The notes under the pieces: generated by a model | Seen by the model: the letters and a program-made list of their open reading frames with translations, nothing else | What the model was told of the DNA's origin: nothing | Databases searched by the model: none | Program-made: the position numbers and the translations under genes | Assembly: GCA_036785705.1 (NCBI GenBank) | Contig: JAWUZG010000052.1 | Coordinates: 2,170,001-2,234,000 of the forward strand | DNA from: Acanthornis magna | Taxonomy: Eukaryota; Chordata; Aves; Passeriformes; Acanthizidae | Direction of reading: 5' to 3' | DNA: 64,000 nt | In this document: positions 1 through 11,819 of the stretch, piece after piece | How positions within the stretch are numbered: position 1 is the stretch's first letter | How the letters are laid out: each line of letters opens with the position of its first letter

Positions 1-628
1 TCACAAAATGACTGAAACTATACACGTGCTAGACATGCTATGTTTTCTATTTTAGCTGATTACCAGTGTGAATTTAAGGTACACTGTCATAAATCACCAT
101 CACTCATGTATTTTCTGGAAATATGTTTCTGGGAATGATTTCAACAAAAGGACAACAATCCTGCATATAGATAAAAAGTGCACAACAAAAAGTCCCCAAT
201 CCAAATGCAGTTGCCAGCTTTGTTCTCAAAAAATAATATTATATTCCCTTTGGAATTTGCCTTGGAAAGTGTAGGACCTGAGCTTGACAAACCCCGTTCA
301 ATCCCCATCCCTTCCATTTCCATCATATATGACAGGGTTGTGGGATTTCTTCACTATTCTCTTGTGGGAAGGTCTTTCTTTAACAAAATGTCCCAGAGTG
401 AGGTAAAATCAGGGCTGTGATACACCATAAGAATAGGAAGCACAGCAGATTGAGGTAGACAAATGTTCAGTCTTCTGCGGTAATTTTCTTTTTCTTTTCT
501 TCCAGCCAGCAAGGCATTCCAAACTTGCAGAAGTTTTAAATTTAACACCTTTCATACAATATTTTCAAGATTTTGTCTCTGTGAATGGCAGAGCTCAGAA
601 AGATTTCATTTCTTGGTGATTTCATCTT
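1..628. other. unique AT-rich DNA, no gene seen
   Basis: Short overlapping open frames of 60-80 codons occur on both strands, as expected by chance. No repeat family, promoter or RNA fold was recognised. Confidence 0.5.
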
Positions 629-794
629 GTGATAGGTCTGTTTTCCAACAAAATCCCTGAACTGCTGCCATGTGAGCTTGCCTTACTGCTCTTCAGGGAA
701 CCCTCATGGAAGAGAGGTTTGCCTAATGCACTGACAGTGGGAAAATCTTCATTTGATGTTCATGACTTACTAGACACCAAAAAGTCTGAGATGG
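629..794 (+). other. exon-like open frame with splice-like edges
   Basis: An open frame begins at an ATG at 629 and stays open to 853. Its first 55 codons have a balanced, protein-like composition, including Ser-Asn-Lys-Ile-Pro-Glu-Leu-Leu near the start and Asp-Leu-Leu-Asp-Thr-Lys-Lys-Ser-Glu-Met near 780. At 794/795 the sequence reads ATGG|GTAAGG, close to a consensus splice donor. Upstream, a T-rich run ends in GATAG at about 635, a possible but weak acceptor. I do not recognise a protein family. It could be a real internal exon, a pseudo-exon, or chance. The broken frame at 987-1504 lies just downstream, but the bases between them do not look coding. Confidence 0.2.
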
Positions 795-986
795 GTAAGG
801 TGCATTCTCCCTGCTGTCTTCTGGAGCCTGGACTGGAACTGATGCTCTTCCTGTGATTAGAGCAAGCTATCTCACAGCTGGGGGTAACTGCAATAACCGG
901 AGAAGTTGGTTTAGTTATTAATTTTGATTTTGTCTTCTTGGTCTTCTGCTGCTTACTTCTGTCAGTTTAGTCAAATGTGCATTTAA

Positions 987-1504
987 TATACATATCTTAA
1001 GTTAATGCGAGAATATACACGACCCCTTCAAAGAGAATTTCTCGCTAGGTGGCCTGCTGGGTTGAAAAATACAATTAGCTGATCTCTACCATGTGAAATC
1101 CCTAAAAGGAGACACCATCAGAAGCTGAGCAGAGGAGAAAGGATATCTCTTCCCAAGAGACAGGCGAGGAAAAGGCAGAAAAACAAGAGGAAGATAAAGA
1201 TACACCATCACCACCAGTGGACATAGGGGATGATTTTAGTGATTGTAATGAAACAGATCTGCAATTATTTTCCATCAAACTGCATGCACAACTTGCAGAG
1301 AGGAAGTCTGGCACCCATATTTCCACCTTCTTCTCTTCCTCCCACCTGCCGAGGTGACTCTGTCACTGGCAGCAGACGCCGATAGCAGGGCTGAAATTGA
1401 TTTCTGATTTCTTGGTCACTCCTTTTGACCCTTGTTGCTGTAGCTCTCACACACGTTCCCTTCCTTCAAGCCTTTATACTACCTCAGCAGGTGGTCTTCC
1501 TGAA
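987..1504 (+). pseudogene. broken protein-coding-like sequence, family unknown
   Basis: Three successive plus-strand frames look coding and hand over to each other. Frame A, 987-1079, is open and contains Met-Arg-Glu-Tyr-Thr-Arg-Pro-Leu-Gln-Arg at 1005. It ends at TGA 1080. Frame B continues from 1078 with Ala-Asp-Leu-Tyr-His-Val-Lys-Ser-Leu-Lys to about 1107. Frame C runs from 1106 to 1504, 133 codons with one in-frame TGA at 1355, which could be a decayed CGA. The middle (1157-1260) is highly acidic: Glu/Lys-rich, then Pro-Ser-Pro-Pro, then Asp-Ile-Gly-Asp-Asp-Phe-Ser-Asp. Frame C has no ATG after its last upstream stop, so ATG-based ORF calling misses it. An A-run (1557-1567) lies 50 bp downstream, a weak hint of retrotransposition. 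The family is not recognised; chance remains possible, because the minus strand also has a 74-codon ORF here. Confidence 0.35.
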
Positions 1505-1507
1505 TGA

Positions 1508-3130
1508 AGTTTACAAGTGTATTTAACTACCAGCTAAACATAATTTCCTTTTTTTAAAAAAAAAAATTAATCTACAATATTACTCCAATTTTCTGATTGG
1601 AGAATTCTTCAGAAATATACTTGAACTTCTTTTCATTAGAACCTTTGACTCTGGGAAATTTTGAGTAATACTTTCTAAACTTCTTTTCAGTAATGGAGCA
1701 GTGAATAATGAAAATTTATTTCCCTTTTCAAAAGTAATTAATAAACAAAGAGAAGATATTGCTTTTCTACTAAATCAATAGATTAATAGCATGTTCTCTT
1801 CCTGACAGCTATAAAAGAAACATGAATTAATGCAATGCTAGTTCTCAGAAACTAAAATAAAGCTGTTATAGTCACTTGAATTAATGCTACATATCCAACA
1901 CAGAACTGGGAGCAACTCCTGAACTCTCTAAAGAAAGTAATAGTTGTTGTAGCAATGCAAAAGTGTCTTTGTTTTTTAGTGAATAAAGTAATATATCAGT
2001 GTATGAACAATGTTTGTGCGTCAATTGACTTTAATGGTCTATTCAGAAAAAGCCTTTTCATGCTGTCTGTGGTTCAGTTGATGGAAACAGAAGTTGAGGC
2101 AAGGAAAAACAGTCAAGCAACACATTGTTTTGAGAACTTCAGGCTCTTTAGAGTGTTTTCTATGATTCCAAGTGAAGTGTACAGCAGAGGATGTGCAGAC
2201 GAGGAGTTAGGGCATGGGAAGTATAAGGAAAATGTTCAGGATGAAAGGAAAAAACAGAATCAGATTTTAGATATTCATTGACCAGAGTTTAATGTTGAAG
2301 TGCACTGGGAAGAGACTTTGAAAGGTGAAAAAAAAAGAGTTTTATTGGAAAATCTACTGTCATAGCACTGAGCAGTGTCAAAGGGTGAAAAGGACAGAGC
2401 ACAATCTCTACAGTCAAAATTGGAATATTGAAGCAATAACAGGAGGCAATCATGTTCAGTAAACAATTAGGGACAGTACTAAAGATAGGCTAAAAGCTAT
2501 TTACAAGCCATATGAACTGGAAAATGGGACCAGAAAGTGAAGAAACAAACAAAAAGAAACAATTAATTTTGTCCACAGTAAAGAATGTCCACAATAAAGA
2601 AAAATATCAAATAATAAAACGACATCCAAAAAAGGGTTGCTTTGAAATTCTTGGAGTATGATTTTTTTTATTTATTTTTTTTTCTTTTGAAATCCACTGT
2701 ATAGCATAGGAATAATTCACATGCTCAGGTAATCAAAAATATTCCTTAGGAGATTAGGAGAGTAGCTAAGAGCTTGGTATAAATTAACTACCAAAACTTG
2801 GCAAAGGGACAAAGACCATGCAGACAGGGCAAGAAAATGCTGTAATCAGTGTGCAGCTGCTACAAAGGCTGGCACACGGTTAGGATGCAAAGGAAGGAAG
2901 AATCAGATTCCCTTTTGATGTGAGTGTAAAAGGGAAAGCAAAGCAAGAGCTCTGCAATTTGGACTTTTGTTTTTTGAAAGGCTAAATGGTTCAAAACCTT
3001 CTTGAATTCCATTGTAGGAACACTGTCAATGAGAATAAATGTTTCATTAAATAAAGGGTGGATATAACTCTCCACTCTGATTTTAACCTGTCCTCATTGC
3101 ATATTAAAATACAAAGTAAAACTGGAGAAG
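1508..3130. other. unique AT-rich DNA, no gene seen
   Basis: The block contains a short T-run/A-run junction at about 1551-1567 and a 108-codon plus ORF (1955-2278) with no recognisable motif. No transposon was recognised. Confidence 0.5.
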
Positions 3131-3201
3131 GGACCAAAAAAAACCCCCAAATCAAACCAAAACAATAACCCCCCCCAAAAAACACCCCCAAAAAACCCCA
3201 A
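3131..3201 (+). repeat. A/C-only low-complexity tract
   Basis: The plus strand is almost entirely A and C, with runs of C (up to 8-9) between runs of A. Related tracts lie at 37562-37637 and 52576-52794. Confidence 0.85.
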
Positions 3202-6200
3202 ATGTATTTTGAAGTGGAAAACTCTAAGCACTCCAATATAGTCAAACTGAAACCTTTGCACTTGCCAGTGCATCTCTCCATCTGTGCACAGCCCTCGCCC
3301 TCAGCTCTAACTCTCCTGTGCTTATTTCAGGGCAAAGCATCAAAGGCAACAGGATTTCTCCTTGAGCAGCCTGAAGCAGCTCTTTGCTCACTTCTCAGCA
3401 TCTCCCGCCCCACATAGAGGCATGAAACCTTTTCTGGTTGTGCCATCAGGAACCTGCAGAAACAGTCAAAGCTTTCTGGTTCTGCTCCACTTCTCTGATA
3501 CCTGCATCCCTTTGAGCCTCACCCTTAAATAGTTTCATATTTCTCATTACCTTCCTTGTTTGGGGGCGAGATCTGAATCCCCCATCAGAAAATGATGCTA
3601 AAATGGGATGTGGAATTACGTCGCTAAAGACCAAGGAGCCAAGATTGTTTGGTTGACTGCCCCCACAAAAAAGCAGCAAAAATTATGAAGTTCTCGGTCA
3701 AAAAATGTGTCATATAAGAAATTTAAAAAGAAAAAAAGAGCTCTAAAGCTTCAGCCCACCAAAAACTGCAGTGGAAAAGGCAAACAATGTGCAGATTATA
3801 TTTAGGGACCACAACATCTATCAGAGATAATAGCAGTTCTGCAACAATAATTCAACTACAATTATAATTCAACAATAGTCTCCTGATAAACCCAGGATTT
3901 AACCACAATCACATAATCAATTGCTTCAACATACACCCAAAGATGAGACACATTTCTGAAAGGACACAATGTAGAGCTGGCAAAATTTCAGTCAAAATAC
4001 TCCATTTAAGAGAACCCAAATTACAATGAAATATGAAATCAGGATATTGGTAAGGAGCTGGTCAACACAGGTGGGAGGATACAACAGTGTGTGTATGTAT
4101 GAAGGAAAAAATACTTAAAACTCATTCTGGCAACTTGGCGTGTAGCAATAGTGAGCCCAAAAATTAGAGAAAAGGGAATTTTAAATATCAAAACATTGGA
4201 AAAAAAACAACCCATTGATAAGAAGACATGATCATCTGGATGCTAAGAAATAATAAAGTGTGGAACAGGTTTTGTTTGATACTTCTGGTGGTATGTTCCC
4301 CTGTTTCCATTTTAATGAGGATCTTCATATGTTCATGCTTAAATTGACTCACCAATTCCCTTTTCTTTTCCCTCCTACCGAAAATTCTAATGGCTTCACA
4401 ACTGCAAGGAGAAAATTTAATTTCATTTACTCTCAGCTCTCAGAGTACCAGTAATTAGCCACAACCAGGAATGGTACAATTGAGAGAACTACTTCTTTTT
4501 GTATTTTGAATTTGTCCCCTACATCAGGCTATTGCTCTTCAAAGTTTCAGGACATTGTGACAATAATGAAAAGCGGTGGTTCATTCACAGGCCATGGGAG
4601 TAAGTATAATCCAAATGCCATTATCAATAAGATGGGGGAACCCTTCCACTTCTAAGATCACTCAAATCATGCTACCTACAGGATCCTTGGCCCACTGCTT
4701 CAAAGCAGCCATCTGCCAAGGAGGGCTGAAAGGCCATTTCTCAGTGCAAATAAGCAGCATGGAGCATTGTAGAGAAGGCTATAGAAGCTCTCACTTATAG
4801 AATTTGATACAGAATTTAGGAAGGAACATTCTCTTCTCATTGTTTTAAAAATGTTTGTATTATGAAGACGAATTCTTTTCACACATATAATTTAAGAGGT
4901 ATGAGATCAGCCTTGCAATTTCCTTCAGAAAAATGTATTTTTTGTTTTATCATACAGCAAATACAAGCTCTATGGCTGTACTCTCTCCTGCACTTTGTAG
5001 AAAATGAGCCACAGTCCTGTGGAACAATTACAATTCCACCACTATGGCACAGTGGGTGTGGATGTAAGGTAAATGTTCAAAAATACTGTTCTTCACACAG
5101 CCTCTGCAGACTGCCTGTGGAGCTGTTGACTCTAGTGATGGCACTTGTGAGGTAGATGGTTTTATTGTGCTGTTTCAAGCATTCAAGATCTATGCTTCAT
5201 TGCTTAGGAGCAAAATCCAGACCAGCTTAAGACTGTGCTTAGTTTTAAGCACGTCTTACTAATCCAGATACTTCATTCCCTTAGTGAACAACAATTAATA
5301 TTAGTTTACTTAAGGGTTTTGTCCTTCTTCCAAATAATATTAGACCTAGTTAGTATGGAGGTAAAAAAAATTAAAAAATCCAAGCCCAGAATTCCATTCA
5401 TTTTCTTTAGGTCTCTCAATTTCATTTACAGTGCTATTTTCCTCAGTGATGATGCAGCAGAAATAAAGCCCTGCTTGGCTGGCACAGCACCTTGCTGTGC
5501 TGCTCCATCTCTCCCTGCTTTCCTCCTGATTTACAGTTTTTGGGGTTATCCCACCACATCAATCACTGCATCCTTCAGCACTTAGGGAACTGGAGGAAAA
5601 TGCAAAACTGCCCTGTAAAGAATCACTGGTGTTAAATTTCTGTCTGCAGAGACAGAGATAAAATTTGGCATGTGAGGCATCTTAGCTGGGAATGACTGTT
5701 CTAACTTCATTAAACCATGAATACAGGATTCAGAGGGGAAATGATACCTCTTTTAAGGGAACTTATAAACACTAACACAGCTTTTTCCCTAAAGGAAAAT
5801 TTTTGTGACAAATAGCTTGCAAGATAAGTTAGGTATTTCTATGGTAATTCTTTGTTGTCCTCCGCCATCCAAAGGCAAGTGCAGGTAACAAGAAGGTAGA
5901 CGAAACACAAGTCTGCCATTTCAGCACATTATTAGCTATGTGCAGGATATGCAAAATATCCTCAAAATACTGAAGGTCCCTTCTTGGAAGTACAGCCTGA
6001 ATGCTGCTCTTGAGCTATGCCTTACCTTTTAAGATAGCTTTCTTCTCTCACTGGGGTATTGCCATTTCCAATTAAAGGCACTTTATGCTAAAACATCGAT
6101 TTTTCAGTTTCTCTTCTCTGCCAATCACTTTTCTCTCACAGCAGTTAACATCTGTTTTCTGTCTGTGTTGCTTTTTTAAAAAACTAATCGTGGGTTTGGA

Positions 6201-6749
6201 CAGCATTCCCAGTGCAGATATCCTTTCCCATCTGAAACATAGTGGAAATTCAGCTCTGGCTCAGAGGCTCAGATTTCTCTGCTGTGATAGGAAAAGTGGA
6301 AAGTCCAGATATAAACATGCCTGAACTTCAAGTGCAATTTGTTTTCCCAGTGCTGTTCTTGGTCCTACATGAATTTTAACTTTGCTGATTCCAATAGAAT
6401 AATTTCTGGCTTAGACTGTCATAAGGGAAAGGAGGAATTAATGCAAAAACATTTAAAAAACCAACTGAGATACTTTGATACCCCTGTGGTTAAACCTTGG
6501 AATCTTTTCTTGATACTTAGTAATCCAATATTTTATTGAAATTATATACTTCTTTGGATCAGGTAAAAACTAAATGTAGTATTCCAAAACTGACATATAT
6601 ACACACAGTTAGACCAGTTTTTTTTCCCTGCATTCAAGAGAGACAAAGTCTTTATAATTTCTTTAACACTTTTTGTTTTCTCCAGCTGTTATATTCTTTT
6701 AAATTGAATTCCAGCACATTAGAAATTTAAGGTTTGTTAAAATAAAACT
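3202..6749. other. unique AT-rich DNA, no gene seen
   Basis: Only short ORFs on both strands are present, the longest being 116 codons at 5235-5582 with no motif I recognise. No repeat family or RNA gene was seen. Confidence 0.5.
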
Positions 6750-6797
6750 GTTCTTTAGTCTCTTTAGTCTCTTTAGTGTCTCTTCTTTAGTGTCTTT
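6750..6797 (+). repeat. imperfect TCTTTAG tandem repeat
   Basis: Four to five copies of TCTTTAG, some with an extra TG or TC, run in tandem and then pass into a pyrimidine-rich stretch to about 6815. Confidence 0.8.
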
Positions 6798-8289
6798 TTC
6801 TCTTCCTTTCTCACAAGCTTATGCACAGATGTGTAAGATATCTCAGATGTGTAAGGAGTCAGACCAATTAAGAATAAGAAATGAATATGATATATATGAT
6901 GACTGTACAGTATATGTGATGACAAAAATCACTAAAATAAATAATAATAAAATAAAATGTAGATGATTAATAAAAAGAATGTTAAAATTCATAAGTGCTA
7001 AAAATTCTATAGCAAATGGAGATGTTTCTACCTCCTTCTTGAATAAAATTTTGTCATTTAAGTGTCGTAATTTCTCACCTTTTGGATCCTGCTGGAGTCA
7101 GGTACATGCACAAACAATACATTAGTGCTAGGGCAGAAATATAGCCTAACATCTCCCCTGCATATTTCTCTTGATTACTGAAGTACACATATGTTCTTTC
7201 TGGATGTGACCCACATTATATTTTGGTTAGGACACTCGGGCTACCTTCTCCATGCTTAGGCAATTACCTGTGTGAGTAAGCTAACCTACTACCTTGCTAG
7301 TTGAAATAACAGAAGATCCAATTAGGAAAGCCTTGTTGGTGTTTTTCTGGTTTTTACAAAATACGGCATTGTGTGTGCATCTTCTGGATTACAGTATGAT
7401 TAGGAGATAGCAATTCATCCAGCAACTTGGATAAAATATTTGACTTTTCAAGAGATGAGCCAGTCAGGTCATTAAGTATAGACCCAACTCCAGTCTGCAG
7501 ATACCTAAATTTGGATGTCTCAATATGCCTGCAGGGGAGCTAGATTGCTAATTTCTCATTACACTCAGCGGTAACCAACACAATGAAAGGAACCTAGAGA
7601 ATTGCTCAACTCACTCTAATACAGGTACATTTAGCTAGGCTCCAATGACTGCATTAACTAGCTCCCAATTAGCCAGAAAACTGAATTAGGTGTCTAGTTC
7701 AACACCTGCTCCTAGATGTCTACAACCCAGAGCTAAATCCCAGGCCAACAGCATGATGCTGCAATTAAAGTGATATGAAGGCACTGGTGTTTAATCAGTG
7801 AGATAGTCCTGTTCTTGCAAGCCAATAGAAGGGATTTCAAATTATTAATAAGGTTTACAGTTGCTATAATAATTGTAATGGGACTGGTCTGTATTTAACT
7901 TAGTAGGAGTAAAAAGTGCTTAATTATGGCTTAAGCAATCCGGTCATTTGTACAATTGATATATTGAGGGGATAATGAAGGTTATGGTCCACAATGCCAG
8001 AGAGAAATTATTGGGAAACTTTAAAGGAAAAAGCTCCCTAACATAGTTCTTGCAGTGGGGGTAAAATAGCACTCACAACACCCTTTTTGTAAAGCCATCA
8101 ATAATGGATGGAGAATGGGGATCAAGCTGCTTTTGGTGTTGAAGAACGCTGAAAACAACCTGAAGTTAAACATCCTGTGGAAGAACACTGTTTCCTGACA
8201 GAAACTGGCACTGGTGAGGATGCTGTAGACAAAGCACCTCATAAAGGAGCCAACAAATCACAGTACTGATAACTTATCCACAGCCACTG
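6798..8289. other. unique DNA, homeodomain-type AT motifs near 7.8-7.97 kb
   Basis: There is no gene. At 7780-7970 many TAAT/ATTA cores are mixed with E-box-free, moderately complex sequence, a texture often seen in conserved enhancers. This is an impression only; no alignment is available. Confidence 0.35.
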
Positions 8290-8500
8290 AGTTGACACAG
8301 CTGGCCTGGGGATGTATGACTGACAGTCAATCGCTTTATACTATAAAAGCCTCACCCCACTCTTAATTGTTAATCTCTTCTAACAAACACCTCCTCCAAG
8401 TGTGCGTGGAGATTCCTCCCTTGAGTAGGGATGCCCCTCAAGGCTCCTCCTTGAGGCTGAATGAAAGATATTCGCCCACAGTCCTTGGTATGGGGGAGTA
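8290..8500 (+). other. promoter-like or LTR-like block with stem-loop
   Basis: A TATAAAAG box at 8343-8350 is followed about 90 bp downstream by a perfect 8-bp hairpin: CCTCAAGG at 8436-8443, a 5-base loop, and CCTTGAGG at 8449-8456. The block is C-rich compared with its flanks. It resembles the TATA/R-region layout of a retroviral LTR, but I cannot find matching TG...CA ends or a target duplication, so it may be a decayed LTR fragment or plain unique sequence. Confidence 0.25.
8436..8456. repeat. perfect 8-bp inverted repeat, 5-base loop
   Basis: The arms CCTCAAGG and CCTTGAGG are exact reverse complements around CTCCT. Confidence 0.9.
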
Positions 8501-8940
8501 ATTCAATTTCTAGTTAACATATTTTTTTGCTATGTTTAATATAATTGTTTCAGTATTGCTTCAGAAATAGTGCACTATGCTAGTAATAGCTACCTATACT
8601 GTGTAGTAAATATTTCTGATTAAGATTGTTTGGTCTAATAATTTTAATAGTTAATTTAAATAAATCATTAATTTTATTTATATAAATGCATTTAGGTTGC
8701 CATTCTTGTCAAAGTTCTATAAAGTTCCAGTTGCACCTATCTAATCCTTTAGACATAAACCATTGACAAAGTCTGGGGATAAAAATGGATCCAGCGGCAC
8801 TCAAGCTCCTCTCTGAGAAAGAGTTCAGAAAGCAAGGAGGTCCTGCTCCTCATGACTCCATGGGAGGCTTCTCTAATAGGCTTTGCCTGAAGCTCTCTTC
8901 CCATGCCATGAACAGCCTCTTTGAAGTAAAAATAGCCTAC

Positions 8941-9012
<72 letters not shown>
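8941..9012 (+). repeat. (ATATGT)12 hexanucleotide microsatellite
   Basis: Twelve uninterrupted ATATGT units are followed by a short GT-rich edge (9013-9027). Open frames across it (Ile-Cys or Ile-Tyr repeats) are by-products of the repeat. Confidence 0.98.
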
Positions 9013-9027
9013 GCGTGTGTGTATATA

Positions 9028-9920
9028 GTGTTGTAGATATTTTAAAGTGGGATACAGAAAGAAACAAAAAATAGTTTTGACTTAAATATGACTTGCTGAA
9101 ACAATTAATAAAAGATTTTTAATTAATAGAGTATTTATTGCTTCGTTTAAATTTCCTTGGAGTTCTTCCATGCTTCTAGAAAAAAATTTAAGGCTTTGCT
9201 TTGCCTACATCCTAATCTGTACATCAACTGTTATTTTCTCTTTAGGGTGTTCATGCCAAAAGAAGATTTAGCATTTCTGATCTTTGTTTAAGTAGGTAAT
9301 ATGTTTCTAAAGGCCAGGAGTGGAAGCACAAAACTTTCCAGAGCTACAAGTTTTTGGTTTGGAGAAAATGTAACTATAATATTGTGAAAGGATGAGCCTG
9401 GGATTGTGCATTTGCTCATGCAGGGCAGATGCAGCTCTCTAACTTTCTCTTTTGCATTGTCAGGGGCTGAAGTACAAAACAGGAAAATAATCTTGACCAG
9501 TTTGAAATGGAAAATTAAAGAGAGAAACATAGAGCTGTGGAGTGAAGGGAACTCCCTAGTATATATTTCTGTGATAATTTAGGCTTTCAGTGACAGAGAA
9601 AAAGCCAGCACAGTCCTGAAATAAAATATCTAAATCAAAGAATATCAATTAGAAATTGTCCTTAGACTAATTAGAGTCTGGAAGGTTTTTACTGGTATTT
9701 TAAAATCTTGATCAAAACCACTAAAAAGTCTCTGGATTTTCACTGTTGAATTGCAGTTAATGTGTTCCTATAAAAATTGATTATTTTCTAGGGAGCTAAG
9801 ATAAATAATGCAGATAAGAACACACAATGAATGCAAAAGGGATCACACAGACAATCAATAGCATTTTTAGTGCACATTCTCTTTTGTTTTGCTCAGTCTG
9901 TGGACAAATGTAACATATCT
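9028..9920. other. unique AT-rich DNA, no gene seen
   Basis: Only short ORFs are present; no transposon or RNA gene was recognised. Confidence 0.5.
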
Positions 9921-9968
9921 AAGGGAAAGGGAGGGAGGGGGGAAGGAGGGAAGGAAAGGAGGGAGGAG
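9921..9968 (+). repeat. purine tract with G-quadruplex motif
   Basis: A pure A/G run contains four G-runs of at least three with loops of 3, 1 and 1 bases at 9923-9942, which meets the usual G-quadruplex pattern. It ends at GAGCGC. Confidence 0.85.
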
Positions 9969-11226
9969 CGCTGCCCAGCTCAAACCAAACTGATGCACAT
10001 CCCTTCTTTTGAACCAGGAAATCAAACCAGCTGCTCACCTCATTTTATAGATTACACTTCTCCAGACTGGAAGACAACTGAGAAATTAAAGGGAGAAAAA
10101 AATCCAAATCCTGAATATTGTTATTTCAGTGTCACTTTGCAGAGTGCTGTCTCATTTGAAAATTTGCAACAATTCCTGTTGTTGTATTGCATGTAGCTAC
10201 TCCTTTTTGCTCTATTAGAGCATATTTCTCTGTTATGCAGCTGTCTAAAATCTGCTTCTGCTTTAAAGACAGATGCAAACAGCTGTTTAATGAATCTGTC
10301 ATTTCCTTATCTTCTCCATTTATGCAGGCTGATTACTTCTAAGTGCTGCACTGTCTTTTAGAGACAATTCTTGTAGGAAGAATAAGTCACATTTTCTTCT
10401 GATTTCTAATATTTATGTCAGCTTGGGGAAAATATCCTCTCAACATTAAATCTTTAAAACTAAAAAAAAAAAACAAAGTGAGGGAATGAGTTGCTGCATT
10501 AGACATTAAATCTGATGTGATGTTTTACAAGTTTGATTTCACAAGGAGAATGTTGTCAAAGGAAATTCTACAGCTTGTTCACATGCTCGTGAACTGAATG
10601 CCATTTCATTGTTTGATGGAAGTAATTTAGAATAATATGCTAAAATACCATATATCATAGGCAAGCACTTTTCTCTGAGACCTGCTGCATACAGCCTAGA
10701 CTGATTTTTAAAAATACTGTCAGTTATTGCTATAGTCTAGTACTCCTCAAGTTGACACATTTTGAATGGCAGATTGAGGATAAGAGTGAAATACACTCAA
10801 ATGTGAAGATAAAGGAAAAGCAGGGAAAAAAAAAAAGAATGTAATTGTAGTGAGATTCAGGGAGTACTTAAAAATTATTCAGGTCTACAAATTGCAATCA
10901 GGATAAGAACCATAAGAAGCCTACTAAGGCATATCCAGGAAAGTTTTATGTAAAAAACCTGTTTGAATTCTATATGTGCTCATCATCTTTTTTCCAAAAA
11001 GTATAACTGAACAGTTTTAAGAAGGTGACTTATACTGCAAGAAAGTGATAAAGTTTGATTTTCAGTTTAGGATTAGTGTTGAGGTCTCTTTCTCTTGGGA
11101 AAATGTGAGCCCAAGGTTTGAAATTGGGTTTTACTGCAACTTGGACTCACAGTCCATTCCCATCTTTAAGAATCATGTTTGAATTATAAACTTTGAAACA
11201 GAAACAAGCCAGAGGAAAAAAAAAAG
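9969..11226. other. unique AT-rich DNA, no gene seen
   Basis: A 121-codon ORF starting at 9831 runs through the purine tract (Gly/Lys/Glu-rich there) and ends at 10193; I take it as chance. Two A-runs (about 10463 and 10827) are the only low-complexity spots. Confidence 0.5.
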
Positions 11227-11290
11227 TATATCTATATCAATATCTATATATCTATATCTATATCTCTCTCTCTCTCTATATATATATATG
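11227..11290 (+). repeat. compound TATC/TC/TA microsatellite
   Basis: ATATCT-type units run into (TC)n and then (TA)n, directly before the CR1 copy at 11301. Confidence 0.9.
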
Positions 11291-11300
11291 CAAACTGGAT

Positions 11301-11332
11301 CACAGAATCATAGAATGGTTTGGGTTGGAAGG
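11301..11332 (-). mobile_element. CR1 LINE 3' end, first piece of a split copy
   Basis: CACAGAATCATAGAATGG followed by TTTGGGTTGGAAGG is the reverse complement of the avian CR1 3' terminus. The element breaks off exactly after GGAAGG and resumes at 11820. Confidence 0.85.
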
Positions 11333-11819
11333 TGTTAAGGAAACTCTCCTATCTGACCATCCAGGAGCCACTCTGACAGTCACCTTGCACCACCTGAACT
11401 GGGATCAAGGCCCCTTTGGGGCAGCACACCCCACACTCACACTCGGAGCAGGTTTCCTTACTGACCCAACTCCAGATTTCCCACAGTACAGTTCCAGATG
11501 TGCGGATCCTTAAAACAATTTTTGGTGCAATAACTGAACAAAGTAACAGCTCAAGCTGCCACCTCAGAGTAAGAACCCTGAACCAAGGAAAGCCTGGGAT
11601 TTTATTCTCTCAGTCTAATCTCAGGAAAACATGGAGTCCTCAGCTCCTGCTGTGTCTCTGAGGGTGCGATCACCTGGAGGGGCCAGGGCTGCCTTTGTTA
11701 TGTGAAGGGTCGACTGTTTGCTGCTTTAGGCTTGGGCTCCTGCACCCCAGAGCTGGAACTGCAACTCGAACTGCAGCTGCTCACCCAAGAACCTGCACTG
11801 AATGTGCTCCCAAGCTAAA
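11333..11819. mobile_element. 487-bp insertion of unknown type inside a CR1
   Basis: CR1 homology stops at 11332 and resumes at 11820 with GAGATCTTCAAAGG, the next expected CR1 bases, so the bases between were inserted. The insert begins TGTTAAGG and on the minus strand ends in TTAACA. An AATAAAA polyadenylation-like hexamer lies near its middle on the minus strand (about 11600). The TG start and size fit a minus-strand solo LTR, but the other end (CTAAA) lacks a clean matching terminus and the flanks (AAGG versus AAAG) give only a weak 4-bp target duplication. It could also be a non-autonomous element I do not know. Confidence 0.5.

Noticed and set aside
1551..1567. A-run downstream of the broken reading frame as a processed-pseudogene poly(A) tail
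   Set aside because: It abuts a T-run, has no AATAAA before it and no matching target duplication was found, so it is not used as proof of retrotransposition.
8785..9067. ORFs ending in Ile-Cys or Ile-Tyr repeats
   Set aside because: They are by-products of the ATATGT array.
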